This document shows, one piece after another, positions 44,833-54,928 of a DNA stretch of 64,000 nt; the first letter of the stretch is position 1, and every line of letters starts with the position of its first letter. The notes below the pieces were generated by a model that was not told where the DNA came from, did not search any database, and was given only the letters and a program-made list of their open reading frames with translations. A program made the position numbers and the translations under genes. This DNA comes from Paenibacillus sp. P25. Its GTDB lineage: Bacteria; Bacillota; Bacilli; Paenibacillales; NBRC-103111. The stretch covers positions 1,612,001 to 1,676,000 of the forward strand of contig CP085629.1 in NCBI GenBank assembly GCA_024704175.1. Reading direction: 5' to 3'.

Positions 44833-46258
44833 AGCGAACGGACAGATCGTGACGGTGGAGCGTTGGGGGAGATGGGAGCGCAGCTTCTCCGGCCCCGAAT
44901 CGGGGAATCCGTACCGGGAAATCACGCTTCGGGCGGAATTCCGGCATGGTAACCGGCGAATCGTGGCGGACGGCTTTTACGATGGGGAAGGGATCTATAA
45001 GCTTCGCTTCATGCCGGATGCCGAAGGCGTGTGGCAGTATCAAACTTACAGCGGCTGCAGTGAGCTCCATGGACTGGAAGGCAGCTTTGAAGTTGTCCCG
45101 CCATCTTCGAGAAACCATGGACTGGTACGCGTGAAGGACCGATACCGGTTCGAGTATGCGGACGGTAAACCCTATTTGCCGTTCGGAACGACGCTGTACC
45201 ATTGGTGTCACTTCGGCGATGAGGCGAAGGAGCGGCAGACACTGGATACGCTTGCCGCCGCCCCGTTCAATAAAGTGCGGATGTGCATCCTGCCTACCGG
45301 GGATATGAATCCGCCAGTGATTGCTTTTGCGGGAAATCGAAGCGAAGGGGTGGACGTCACCCGGTTCAACCCGGAGTTTTTCAACCACTTGGAGAAACGG
45401 ATCGGAGAGCTCCAGGAGCTTGGGATTGAAGCGGACGTCATCCTGTTCCACCCTTATGATAAAGGCGTTTGGGGCTTCGAGCGCATGGAGCCGGAGACGG
45501 AGGAGGCCTATATCCGCTATGTAACGGCACGTCTGTCTTCGTTTCGCAACGTATGGTGGTCGATCGCCAACGAATTTGATTTTAACAAGCATAAAACGAT
45601 GGAGGACTGGGATCGCTTATTTCAGATCTTGCAAAGGGTAGACCCTTACGGCCATCTTCATTCCATCCATAACGGCACCAAAATGTACGATCACACCCGG
45701 ACCGCAACCTATGACTATTCCAAGCCTTGGGTCACTCATCAGAGCGTTCAGCACTGGGAGCCCGCGCTCACGGACAGCTGGCTGAATAGGCACCGCAAGC
45801 CGCTCGTTCTCGACGAATGCTGCTACGAAGGGAACGCTCCGCGCAGGTGGGGCAATATTACAGGCGAAGAGTTGGTGCGCCGATTCTGGGAGTGCATTGT
45901 GCGAGGCGGGTATGCCGCTCATGGGGAGACTTACGGGACGCCATCCTGGATTTCCCAAGGGGGGACATTAACGGGCGAAAGCCCGGAGCGAATCGCCTTC
46001 CTGCGCCGCTTGATGGAGGAAAGCCCGCCGGATTTGTGGAACGCGGATAATGCGCGGCGGTGCTTCTGGCTTTATTTCGGACTCAGCCGCCCGGCGTATT
46101 GGGAGCTGCAGTTGCCGGCGGACGGACAATATCACGTGGACCTGATCGATACATGGGAGATGACCGTACGAAGGCTTCCTGAATCTTACCACGGGACGGG
46201 GCGGGTACCGCTTTCGGGCAAATCTTACATGGCGCTTCGCATGACCCGGATCGATTAG
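44819..46258 (+). CDS. DUF5060/DUF4038-type glycosidase-like protein, paralogue 3
   Basis: A 479-residue intact protein and the cleanest of the three paralogues. DUF5060 at residues about 10-100 (TVERWGRWERSFSGPESGNP, ADGFYDGEGIYKLRFMPDAE). The barrel contains [60 protein letters not shown] and [20 protein letters not shown], and the C-terminal DUF5605-like part is QYHVDLIDTWEMTVRRLPES. GGAGG precedes ATG 44819. It is closer to paralogue 1 than to paralogue 2. Cytoplasmic processing of an imported oligosaccharide is inferred from the operon. Confidence 0.88.
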   Translation: MRSSEANGQIVTVERWGRWERSFSGPESGNPYREITLRAEFRHGNRRIVADGFYDGEGIYKLRFMPDAEGVWQYQTYSGCSELHGLEGSFEVVPPSSRNHGLVRVKDRYRFEYADGKPYLPFGTTLYHWCHFGDEAKERQTLDTLAAAPFNKVRMCILPTGDMNPPVIAFAGNRSEGVDVTRFNPEFFNHLEKRIGELQELGIEADVILFHPYDKGVWGFERMEPETEEAYIRYVTARLSSFRNVWWSIANEFDFNKHKTMEDWDRLFQILQRVDPYGHLHSIHNGTKMYDHTRTATYDYSKPWVTHQSVQHWEPALTDSWLNRHRKPLVLDECCYEGNAPRRWGNITGEELVRRFWECIVRGGYAAHGETYGTPSWISQGGTLTGESPERIAFLRRLMEESPPDLWNADNARRCFWLYFGLSRPAYWELQLPADGQYHVDLIDTWEMTVRRLPESYHGTGRVPLSGKSYMALRMTRID

Positions 46259-46310
46259 GGAGGAACGACCGAATGAATCTCGGCTGAGACAATGGGGAGG
46301 TAATGCACGG

Positions 46311-47639
46311 ATGGAGGAAATTCACGCACAATACGCGGCTTCGCTGCGGAGCTATATCCGCGGGCAGGTCCATGTCATACTGAAGGAACCGGCGCATTAT
46401 TTGAAGCATCCGTTTGTCGATCCCGGCTCGATCTACGACGGCAACCTGTGGGACTGGGATTCCTTCTGGGCCGTCTACGCCCTGCTCAACCTGGCGGAAA
46501 CCCAAGAGGAGCATGAGCTTTATTTGCGGCATGCCAAAGGAAATATCCATAATTTCATGGATCACCAGCTGGAAGACGGATATATTCCGATGATGATCGC
46601 AAAAGGGGACAGCCCGGAGCCGTATCTGATCGAGAAGCATAAGCAGGGCGAGATTCTGAATATGCACAAGCCGTTCCTGTGCCAGCAAATCGCCCTCATC
46701 GGCGGCGTCTGCGGCGATTTCGAATGGATGCGGGGGTATGCGGATGCGCTGGAGGCGTATTTCGCCTGCTACGACCGGCATTATTATCATGCCTCGACCG
46801 GCCTTTATGTGTGGGCGGACGATGTGATGATCGGCATGGACAACGATCCGGCCACCTTCGGCCGCCCGCGTTTCTCCACGGCGAACACGTTCCTTAACGC
46901 TTTTATGGTAAGCGAACTGCTCGCGATGGAAGTGATTGCAGGTAAACTGGGAGATAAGAACCGCGCGGCCTATTACCATGCCAAAGCCGAAGCGCTGGGC
47001 GAGGCGATCCGGACCGAATGCTGGGATCCGAGGGACCGCTTCTTCTATTCGGTGGATGTCGACATCCGTACCCGTCCGTACGACTGGTTTCACAAGGGCC
47101 TCGGCGTCTTCTGGAAATCAGCGCCGATCAAGATCCGCGCCTGGTCGGGCTTCATCCCGCTCTGGTCGGGAGCGGCGGATGCGGATCAGGCCGCTTTCCT
47201 CGCAAGAGTGCATGCCGTTGACCGCAATACATTCAGCGACCCTTTCGGCATCCGTTCGCTGGCCCGCGATGAGAAAATGTACGACATCTCAGCCACGAAC
47301 AACCCGTCCAACTGGCTCGGTCCGATCTGGATCGTCGTGAATTACGTAGTATTCCGGGGGCTTATGAACTACGGCTACCGTGAGGAAGCGGGGACCATTC
47401 ACCGGCAAACGCTCGAGCTGCTTGGAAGCGACTTGGAGAAGACGGGCACGCTGCATGAATACTACGATCCCGATACCGGCCGGCCCGTCATGAACGGCGG
47501 ATTCTTGAACTGGAATCTGCTGGTGCTGAATATGGTGGACGAATGGAGTGGCAAGGAGCCGTTATCCCGGCATATAACCGAGGATTCCGGTGTAATTCAG
47601 CGAAACATTCCCGTATCCCCGAAAGGAGTCAGCTTATGA
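46311..47639 (+). CDS. GH63/trehalase-like (alpha/alpha)6-barrel glycoside hydrolase
   Basis: A 442-residue intact protein. The substrate pocket motif YDGNLWDWDSFWAVYALLNL is near residue 42. LEDGYIPMMIAKGD, LYVWADDVMIGMDNDPATFG, IKIRAWSGFIPLWSGAAD and NPSNWLGPIWIVVNYVVFRG follow the pattern of the MGH1/GH63 clade of alpha-glucosidase-like enzymes. GGTHEYYDP-type catalysis is represented by TGTLHEYYDPDTGRP near the end. GGGGAGG lies upstream of ATG 46311. Overlaps the second binding protein start (ATGA), so it belongs to the same operon. Confidence 0.87.
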   Translation: MEEIHAQYAASLRSYIRGQVHVILKEPAHYLKHPFVDPGSIYDGNLWDWDSFWAVYALLNLAETQEEHELYLRHAKGNIHNFMDHQLEDGYIPMMIAKGDSPEPYLIEKHKQGEILNMHKPFLCQQIALIGGVCGDFEWMRGYADALEAYFACYDRHYYHASTGLYVWADDVMIGMDNDPATFGRPRFSTANTFLNAFMVSELLAMEVIAGKLGDKNRAAYYHAKAEALGEAIRTECWDPRDRFFYSVDVDIRTRPYDWFHKGLGVFWKSAPIKIRAWSGFIPLWSGAADADQAAFLARVHAVDRNTFSDPFGIRSLARDEKMYDISATNNPSNWLGPIWIVVNYVVFRGLMNYGYREEAGTIHRQTLELLGSDLEKTGTLHEYYDPDTGRPVMNGGFLNWNLLVLNMVDEWSGKEPLSRHITEDSGVIQRNIPVSPKGVSL

Positions 47640-48953
47640 ACCGAAATCGGGTATTCAAATCACTCGGTCTCTTGACCCTTTGTATGGTCGCCGGCTGCAG
47701 CGGCAATGGAAATGTGGAGTCCGGTAAGCCGGAGACTCCCAAATCGGCGGAGCCGGTGGAGATCACGGTCTTTTCCGCTCCAGGTGATTCGGAGGATTCC
47801 TGGAACGAGAATTTTGGTAACGCTATCAAGAAGAAGTTTCCGAATTATAATGTCCATTTTATCAACCCGCGCGGCAATGACTCTTTAAGTCTCCGCAACC
47901 AAATCGTGGCCGGGCAGAACATCGACATCTACTATGAATCGATCGGCGGCTTTTTCTCCAACGTGCCCGATAACAATTTGCAGTTCGATATGTCCGAGCT
48001 CATCAAGAAATACAATCTGGACCTGAACCGGTTTGAGCCTACCGCGATCGAAGCGATGAAGCAAAATGCCGGGGGTCAATTCTGGGGACTGCCGGTATAT
48101 ACGAACAATATGGTCCTGTATTATAACAAAGACATTTTCGACAAATTCGCGGTGCCTTACCCCAAGGACGGCATGACGTGGGACGAGGTGCTGACGCTTT
48201 CCCGCAAATTCAACAAGCGTGACGGCGGCAAGCAGTACACGGGACTCGCCGTTTCGCCCGCGCATATCATCAAGATGAATCCGTACTCGATTCCTCTCAT
48301 TGACCCGGCAACCGGGAAAGCGACGATCAATAAAGACGAGCGGTGGAAGCAAATGTTTCAGACCTTCTTCGTCGATCCCGCGTCGGAAGCGGACTACCGC
48401 GATGCGATTCAGGCACTGGGCAACAAGTTTGCCGTATACGGGGCAGTTTGTAACGGACGGGACCTTGGCCATGTTCGAAGTGCTGTCGAATCTGCCGACG
48501 ATCGTTCCGGAGTTTTCCAATATCAACTGGGATATGGTGTCCACGCCGACCTTCAAGGATTTGCCCGGCGTAGGCTCGCAGAGCTATCCGTTCTACTTCG
48601 CCATTCCGAATTTCAGCAAGCATAAGGAGGAGGCGTTCCAAATTATCCAATTCTTGACCTCCGATGAGGTGCAGAAGGAGAACGCGAAGAAGGGAATCAT
48701 GTCCGTGCTGAAGGGCGAGGAATTCAAGGAGGTGTACGGGCAGGAAAGCAAGTTCCCGGGCAAAAATTATAAAGCGGCGTTCTACGACAAATTCCCCGCG
48801 ATCATGCCCAAAACCCGCTACGACACTATTGCGGAAAAGGCTTATACGAAATCCATCGTGGACCTGTCCCTCGGTAAAATCGACCTGAACACGCTGCTGC
48901 GGACGGCAGAGGAAGAAGCGAACAAAGGGATTGATTCGGCAAAAGTGAAGTAG
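47636..48953 (+). CDS. Sugar ABC transporter substrate-binding lipoprotein 2 (one apparent frameshift)
   Basis: About 438 residues. Lipoprotein signal CMVAGCSGNGN (Cys near residue 20), then the mature start EPVEITVFSAPGDSEDSWNE. The binding fold shows NQIVAGQNIDIYYESIGGFF, QFWGLPVYTNNMVLYYNKDI and PFYFAIPNFSKHKEEAFQII. A slip near 48445 joins ALGNKFAVYG to QFVTDGTLAMFEVLSNLPTI. AAAGGAGTC precedes ATG 47636. A second binding protein in the same operon suggests that the importer recognises two ligands or two forms of one substrate. Confidence 0.88.
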
Positions 48954-48977
48954 GCCGCTCCTTTCCGGTCTGGGGCG

Positions 48978-49021
48978 GAAAGCCGGCTTATCGCGATTCG
49001 ACGCGCGGTAAGCCTTTTTGA
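48978..49021 (+). terminator. Intrinsic terminator of the carbohydrate operon
   Basis: GGCTTATCGCG and CGCGCGGTAAGCC form a stem with a small bulge, followed by TTTTTG, 30 bases after the stop of the second binding protein. Confidence 0.75.
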
Positions 49022-49237
49022 GTGGATAAGACTTGATAAGTTTTCGCGGGCTTTTAGCTTGGCACGGGCCTTGATAAAAGCGCTGTCCTTGGAAGGCAAG
49101 GACGGAGTAACCGTTTATCCTGGTGAGGCATGCTCGCAAGACAAGCTTCTTTATATGCCGCGAATGTAGCTGCATTGAAAGGGCTTCAGCCAGAAGCTTT
49201 TCTTCTACCGCCGGCCTTGCCGGCGTTTTTCCACTTC

Positions 49238-49290
49238 TTGCATCATTATTTGCTTCATGCTATACTCTGTTTGAACGTTCATTCAATTCC
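49238..49290 (+). promoter_or_regulatory. tetR promoter with overlapping operator
   Basis: TTGCAT (49238), a 17-base spacer and TATACT (49261-49266). Immediately downstream TGTTTGAACGTTCATTCAA (49268) repeats the TGTTTGAACG core found upstream of the mmpL gene, indicating autoregulation by the TetR protein. The preceding stretch 48954-49237 holds only the terminator and no gene. Confidence 0.7.
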
Positions 49291-49312
49291 CGTTTCGGAA
49301 CAGGAGAGCATC

Positions 49313-49900
49313 ATGACAGAGAACGATAAACGCGAGAAAATCATTGCCGCCGCATATCAGGTCCTTGCGGAAAAGGGCTACGACCAGGCTTCCACGAAGG
49401 AAATCGCGCGCGCGGCCGGTGTGGCCCAGGGGCTGATCAATTATTATTTTCCAAGCAAGGATTTGTTATTTGCCGAGGTGATCCGGGCCGAGTCCGAAAG
49501 ATACTGCGAGTCGCTGTCTTTTCTTCAGAGCAAGGGGCGGGAGAAGCTGTCCGAAGAGTCGCTGAAAGAGGCGCTGGAGGTACCGAAGTCCAGAGCCGTT
49601 AACGACCCTTCCTGGATCCGCCTTCGCTATGAGCTCTTTGCCCTTGGCATGAGGAATCCGGCCGTTTCGGAGTCGCTCAAGACCACGCTGGCCGGTAAAC
49701 GCGAGCATCTCACCCGGCTGATCGGAGAGATTGCTCACCTGCCGGAAGAGCAGGCGCGGCCGCTGGCTTCCATCCTGCATGTCGTCTTCGACGGGCTCGG
49801 GTTCCAAAAGCTGAGCGATCCCGCATTCGACTACGAAGGCGCCTATGATACACTCGCGGCTATGCTGGATTCGTACTTAAAGACCCTACATAAATCATAA
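49313..49900 (+). CDS. TetR family transcriptional regulator
   Basis: A 195-residue repressor. The N-terminal helix-turn-helix is EKIIAAAYQVLAEKGYDQAS with TKEIARAAGVAQGLINYYFP and SKDLLFAEVI. The C-terminal ligand domain is rich in helices and ends MLDSYLKTLHKS. CAGGAGAGC precedes ATG 49313; longer upstream frames are unlikely. It is followed by an MmpL-type exporter whose leader carries the matching operator, so it should repress that pump until a hydrophobic ligand binds. Confidence 0.92.
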   Translation: MTENDKREKIIAAAYQVLAEKGYDQASTKEIARAAGVAQGLINYYFPSKDLLFAEVIRAESERYCESLSFLQSKGREKLSEESLKEALEVPKSRAVNDPSWIRLRYELFALGMRNPAVSESLKTTLAGKREHLTRLIGEIAHLPEEQARPLASILHVVFDGLGFQKLSDPAFDYEGAYDTLAAMLDSYLKTLHKS

Positions 49901-49940
49901 CAATACGTTCAAGCTCATCCATTCTTTTTTTTGAATTGAT

Positions 49941-49960
49941 TTGTTTGAACGAACAAACAA
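49941..49960 (+). promoter_or_regulatory. TetR operator upstream of mmpL
   Basis: Arms TTGTTTG and CAAACAA flank a 6-base centre (AACGAA). The TGTTTGAACG half is shared with the site in the tetR promoter. It lies 26 bases before the mmpL start, in a 90-base gap. Confidence 0.7.
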
Positions 49961-49985
49961 TAACTTGGAAAAGGAGTAATTTGGA

Positions 49986-52279
49986 ATGCAAATCATCGAG
50001 GAAAAGCACCGTTCGAACAGAGGCTCCATGCTCCGTTCGGCCGGACGTCTCATTGTACGTTGCCGCTGGCTGGTCATCATTCTTGGGATTCTTGTCATGC
50101 TCGGTGCAGGCTTTATCGGGGCGGGAACGGTAGGGAAGCTATCGCTCAGCCGCTGGGAAGTGCCGGGCTCCGAATCCTATACGGCAGGCAAGCTGCTCGA
50201 GCAGAGGTTTGGAGCGGGAGCGCCCAATCTCGTCCTTCTTGTAACGGCCAAGGAAGGAACGGTAGACAGTCCGGAAGTTCGCCAGGCCGGCTTATCGTTA
50301 ATGCATCAGCTGGTCGCTGAGGCCGCCGTGCAGAAGGCGGATTCCTACTGGGCCAGAGGCGATACGCCCACGCTTCGAAGCAGCGATGGGAAGCAGGCTT
50401 TGATTCTCGCGCACCTTAAAGGCACCGTCACGGAAGCGCGGACGGCGCTGGCCGAACTGTCGCCGAGGTATCAAAGCGAGAGCGGGCTGATCAAGGTGGA
50501 AGTGGGCGGTCAGGATGAAATTTTCAGGCAAGCGGCCGAATATGCACGCAAGGACTTCGTACGGGCGGAGCTGATTATTCTGCCGGCTGTCTTCCTTATG
50601 CTTCTGCTGGTATACCGGCGGGTGAGAGCCTCATTGCTCACGATCGGCGTCGGATTCTTTGCGATGGTGGGAACGCTGACGGGACTGAGAGGGGTTGCGG
50701 AGCTGACGGAGGTTTCAACCTTTGCGTTGAATCTTACCCTAGTGATGGGACTGGGGCTCGGGATTGATTACAGTCTCTTTATGATTGCCCGTTTCCGCGA
50801 GGAGCTTGCAGCCGGTAAGACCGCGCTGGACTCTGCTGTGCGAGCGGTGGAAACCGCCGGTCGGACCGTGATCTTCAGCGGGGTGACGGTGGCGGCGTCG
50901 ACCGCCGTGCTGTTTGTCTTTCCGTTCCCGTTTCTGCAATCCTTCGCTTATACCGGCGTACTGGTAGTAATGACCAGCATCATTGGAGCGGTTGTTATAT
51001 TGCCGGCTGTACTGGCGGTGTTAGGTGAGAAAATCATGCCGAGGGGGCGCAAATTTCCTGCTTTGCCGCCCTGGGGAGGGATGTGCTCCGCAGCGGTCTG
51101 TGGTACCGGAGCGCCATGGCGGTCATGCGCCGTCCGGCGATGTACGGCGGGCTTGCTCTTGCCGTGCTGCTCGTGCTTGGATCCCCGGTCACGAACCTGA
51201 GGTTCGGGTCGCCGGACGACCGCACCCTGCCTGCCGGCGCTTCGAGCCGCATCGTGGAAGAGCAGAAGCGCGCCGGATTTGCCGCCGAGGAGACCGATGC
51301 CATCCGGATCGCAGCGCTATCCTTACGGAACCCGGAATCCAAGCTGCAAGACATTGCGCAGTATGCCGCCGACGTTTCCAAAGTGCCGGGAATCGCTCAG
51401 GTCGATTCCCTGGCCGGCTCGTATGCCGAAGGCCGCCGGACTAGTGAGCCGGCATCCGCACACAGCCGTTTTAGCGCAGGCGGAGAAGGCACCTGGCTGT
51501 CGGCCGTTCCTTATGCCAAGGCGCTGGAGGACGACGCGCCGAAGCTGGTGAATGAAGTCCGGGCAGTATCTGCGCCCTTCGATGTACTGGTCGGCGGCTA
51601 TCCGGCCGATATGACAGATTTTCGCTCGGCGCTGCTGAACCGGATCCCCTGGCGGCCGTTCTGATTCTCGCGATCAGCTTCGGCATTCTGTTCCTGATGA
51701 CCGGCAGCATCCTGCTTCCGCTCAAGGCTACCGTGCTCAATGTGCTGAGCCTCACCATTATGTTCCGGGTCGCTGGTGTGGATTTTCCAGCAGGGTCATC
51801 TGTCCGGACTGCTTCAATTTACCTCCAGCGGTTCGACGGAACCGAGCATTCCGATCCTGATGTTCTGCATTGCGTATGGGCTCTCGATGGATTATGAAGT
51901 GTTCATTCTGTCACGGATCAAGGAGGAATATGACCGAACCGGCGATTTGACGGAAGCCGTCGCCGCGGGAATCCAGCGGAGCGGCCCGCTCGTTACAGCC
52001 GCCGCGGCGATTCTGGCCTTTACCTTCGCCGCATACGGAACGGGGAGCATCGTGTTTCTGAAAATGCTCGGCGTCGGCATGACTCTAGCCGTCCTCGTCG
52101 ACGCCACGTTGGTCCGAGGCGTACTCGTACCCGCCTTTATGAAGCTCGCGGGCCGGGCGAATTGGTGGGCGCCTGCACCGCTGCGCCGCTTCCACGAGCG
52201 GTACGGGATCTCGGAGGCCGAAGCCCCAGAGCCTGCGGGCGGAAGGGAAGGCTCCGGTACGAATGCGCTCGTGCAGTAG
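49986..52279 (+). CDS. MmpL/RND family transporter (about three apparent frameshifts)
   Basis: About 760 residues when joined, with 12 expected spans. The first half has AGRLIVRCRWLVIILGILVM, a large outer loop and VMGLGLGIDYSLFMIARFRE (span 4 motif). Slips near 51065, 51650 and 51770 connect AVMRRPAMYGGLALAVLLVL and AVLILAISFGILFLMTGSIL. The second GxxxDY motif is YGLSMDYEVFILSRIKEEYD. MmpL proteins export lipids or drugs driven by proton motive force. GGAAAAGGAG precedes ATG 49986. The pairing with TetR suggests an inducible drug or surfactant pump. Confidence 0.87.
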
Positions 52280-52356
52280 GGTTGAAGCCTCACTGAACGG
52301 CCGAGCGTAACGCAGCTTTGCTCCGGTTACTTCACATACGCCCCCCGGTTCGCCGG

Positions 52357-53566
52357 CTAAGCGGCTCCGCGCCGATCCAGCTGCAGGCTCCAGAGGGTAA
52401 GCAGAATCCCGATGGCTGTCACGAGCGAGGCGGTCCAGGGCACGGCGGGCAGGCCAAGCTTACTGTGAATCACCATGCCTCCGACAAAGGCCCCAAGCGC
52501 GTTGCCCAGATTAAAAGCGGATATGTTCAGTGCCGACGCGAGGCCTTGGGCGTCTCCGGCCTTCTGCAGAACCCGGACATTCAGCGGTGTCATGATCATA
52601 TAGGTTCGCCGCTCCCCAGATCAAGATAGTGAGGACGGCGGCCGTTTGGTTATGACTGGTCCAGGTGAAGACCGCCATGGAGACGGCGAGCAGCGACATA
52701 CCGCCGAGGAGAACGGCCGCCAGATGTTTGTCCGCGAGCCTTCCGCCGAGCAGGTTGCCGATGGCGGAGCCGATCCCGAAGAGAAGCAGCAGGGAAGAGA
52801 CGGCCTCGCCGGAAAAACCCGTAATTTGTTCCAGGATAGGGGCAATGTACGTAAATGCCGCGAAGGTTCCTCCATTGCCGAACACCGTCATCAATAAAAC
52901 CAATAAAAAAGCCGGGTCGCTGACGGTGCGGATCTGGCTGAAGAGGGGACGGTCTTCCGCCTGAGGCAGCGCCGGTATGAATTTTAGGAGCAGCAGTAAA
53001 GAGGCTGCGGCAAGCAGGGTAATGACGAGGAAAGGGGCACGCCATCCGAACTGCTGTCCGATCAGCGTCCCGAGCGGAGCGCCGAGAATGACCGCTACCG
53101 ACAGCCCCGACCCTACCAAGGCGATGCTGGCTCCTTCCTTGCCCGGACGGCCCAGGTCCTTGGCGGCGACAACCATCGCTCCGAACAGCGTGCCGTGAGC
53201 CAGGGAGCTGACGATCCGGCCGGCCATCAGCATCGCATAGGAGGAAGAAAAGGCGCAAAGCGCGCCGCCGGCAATAAACAAACCGAGCAGCAGGCCCATC
53301 AGCGGCTTTCGCGGAACCGATCCGGTTAACGCCGACAGGAGCGGTCCGCCGAACACGACACCTAGCGCATAGGCCGTAACGAGCATGCCCGCGGCCGGTA
53401 CCGTCACACCGGTATCGCTGGAGATCGGCAGCAATAGGCCCATCGGAAGCAGCTCGGCGGTACCGATCACGAATACGCTCATCGCGAGTGTCATCAAAGC
53501 GACGGTTCTTCTTTGCCCACTCAGACGGTTCATTGCAGACAGACGAATTTCTCCGGTGGACATCAT
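52357..53566 (-). CDS. MFS transporter, DHA1 (AraJ/YdhP-like) family (one apparent frameshift)
   Basis: About 403 residues, 12 spans. It has LAMSVFVIGTAELLPMGLLL, motif A-like LTGSVPRKPLMGLLLGLFIA, and RIVSSLAHGTLFGAMVVAAK with a second-half GNLLGGRLADKHLA. A slip near 52600 joins VLTILIWGA to NLYMIMTPLNVRVLQKAGDA and the final spans to 52357. Start ATG 53566 overlaps the MerR stop, with AGGAGGTG upstream. It probably exports a drug or sugar and is under control of the MerR protein. Confidence 0.86.
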
Positions 53567-54396
53567 CTTTCACCTCCTTCCGGGAAGGCGTCTTCGATCG
53601 GCATTTGGCTTTCCGTTACATACACCGGCCCGCCGTCATCTTGGGGAGATATGAAAATTTCTCTGGCAGGCGCCTTCGGACTTATGCGGTAGCCGTTCTT
53701 CTCAATCCACGATCCAAGATCCAAGCTCACCGGCGTATCGGCATCCGGCCGGCTGAGATGAGTTACGGACGCCACCGTCATTTCCGGCATGATCCGGCTC
53801 CGGAATCGGGATGTCTCCGGCGGCGGGCGGGGGACCGGACAGGCGATCTCCAGCCGAATGCTGCTCTCACATTCCGGACATTCGTGCCATAATACGATAT
53901 GCGGAACCTGCGAAGGGACGCCGGACCACTGCAAGTATTCGTCGATCTCTTCGAACAAGCACGGAATTCTGGACCGGTTTGTTGTCTCTTTTATCGATAC
54001 GACGTTCTGCGGCTCAACCCGCTTGACAAGAACTTCATGATGGGGAAGACCGCCGTCCCCGCGTTCGATCTGCTCCAGCCTTGCTTCGATCCGCATCAGG
54101 CGTTCCTTCTCCGATTGGATCAGCGACTGGACTTCCGCCTGCTTGAGCCGGAACATGCCGCGGATTTCGGCCGGCGATACATTTTCCTGGAGCAGCTGTT
54201 TAATTTGCTCCAGTGTAAATCCAAGATCTTTAAAAGCCAGAATCCGATGCAAGCGGAGCAGCTGATCGCTGGTATAGTAACGGTATCCGCTCTGCCCGTC
54301 CGTATAAGCCGGCTTCAGCAGATCGAGCTGATCATAAAATCGCAGCGTTTTGGCCGGAACCTGGCTTAATTTTGAGAATTCGCTGATTTTGAACAC
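53563..54396 (-). CDS. MerR family regulator with GyrI-like effector domain
   Basis: A 277-residue activator. The winged helix at residues 1-70 is MFKISEFSKLSQVPAKTLRF with YYTSDQLLRLHRILAFKDLG. A coiled dimerisation helix follows (FRLKQAEVQSLIQSEKERLM), then a BmrR/GyrI-like domain (PHHEVLVKRVEPQNVVSIKE, GDDGGPVYVTESQ-type ending at residue about 262). It is operon-linked to an MFS pump by an ATGA overlap, as in Bacillus multidrug regulators such as BmrR. Its own promoter has the MerR-type 19-base spacer, so it activates itself and the pump on ligand binding. Confidence 0.92.
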   Translation of the reverse strand: MFKISEFSKLSQVPAKTLRFYDQLDLLKPAYTDGQSGYRYYTSDQLLRLHRILAFKDLGFTLEQIKQLLQENVSPAEIRGMFRLKQAEVQSLIQSEKERLMRIEARLEQIERGDGGLPHHEVLVKRVEPQNVVSIKETTNRSRIPCLFEEIDEYLQWSGVPSQVPHIVLWHECPECESSIRLEIACPVPRPPPETSRFRSRIMPEMTVASVTHLSRPDADTPVSLDLGSWIEKNGYRISPKAPAREIFISPQDDGGPVYVTESQMPIEDAFPEGGER

Positions 54397-54439
54397 GCCT
54401 GTTCCTTCCTTTCCATGAAAATATGCTTTTTCTTTTCTT

Positions 54440-54470
54440 ACTATAAACCTTCCCTATAGGGGAAAGTCAA
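54440..54470 (-). promoter_or_regulatory. MerR-type promoter with 19-base spacer
   Basis: On the minus strand TTGACT (54470-54465) and TATAGT (54445-54440) are 19 bases apart, with the inverted repeat CTTTCCCC/TATAGGGAAGG centred in the spacer. Overlong spacers that need DNA untwisting by MerR regulators look exactly like this. Confidence 0.85.
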
Positions 54471-54560
54471 GGGGAGAAATAAATTTAGGAGCGCTGGTAC
54501 CGGAAACGAAAAGCGGACGGGGGAAGGGGCAATGAGGGGATAACAAAGGGGCGGCTCGAT

Positions 54561-54776
54561 TCATCTTCTCTTCTTCAAGAAAGAAATAAGGGAAGGAACA
54601 ACCATAAAGCACAGCAGGAAGAAGACGATAACGTATTCGGGTACCGTCATGATTTGGAAAGGGCCTGTCATATTTCTTAAAGAGGCGGAAAGTCTCATTC
54701 CCAGAAGGAGATCGGACAGGAAAACAAAGCCCAAATGGATGAGTACTAACAGCAAAAAATATCCTATTATTTCCAC
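54561..54776 (-). CDS. Small two-span membrane protein divergent from the germination operon
   Basis: About 71 residues from GTG 54776 (AGAGGTG upstream); a longer frame starts at 54806. Spans GYFLLLVLIHLGFVFLSDLL and YVIVFFLLCFMVVPSLISF, ending KKRR. No recognised family. Its position back-to-back with the germinant receptor operon hints at a sporulation link, but this is only context. Confidence 0.55.
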   Translation of the reverse strand: MEIIGYFLLLVLIHLGFVFLSDLLLGMRLSASLRNMTGPFQIMTVPEYVIVFFLLCFMVVPSLISFLKKRR

Positions 54777-54928
54777 GTAACTGCACCTCTCCGAATGAAA
54801 CGACATTTCGATTTCATTTCAAATTTATGACTATTATGGGCAAGCGGTACATCTCAAAATACATCCTTAAAGGGTATAAAAACAAATTCTATCGTGAATA
54901 AATGTCATGTATAGAAGGAGGGTTCCGC

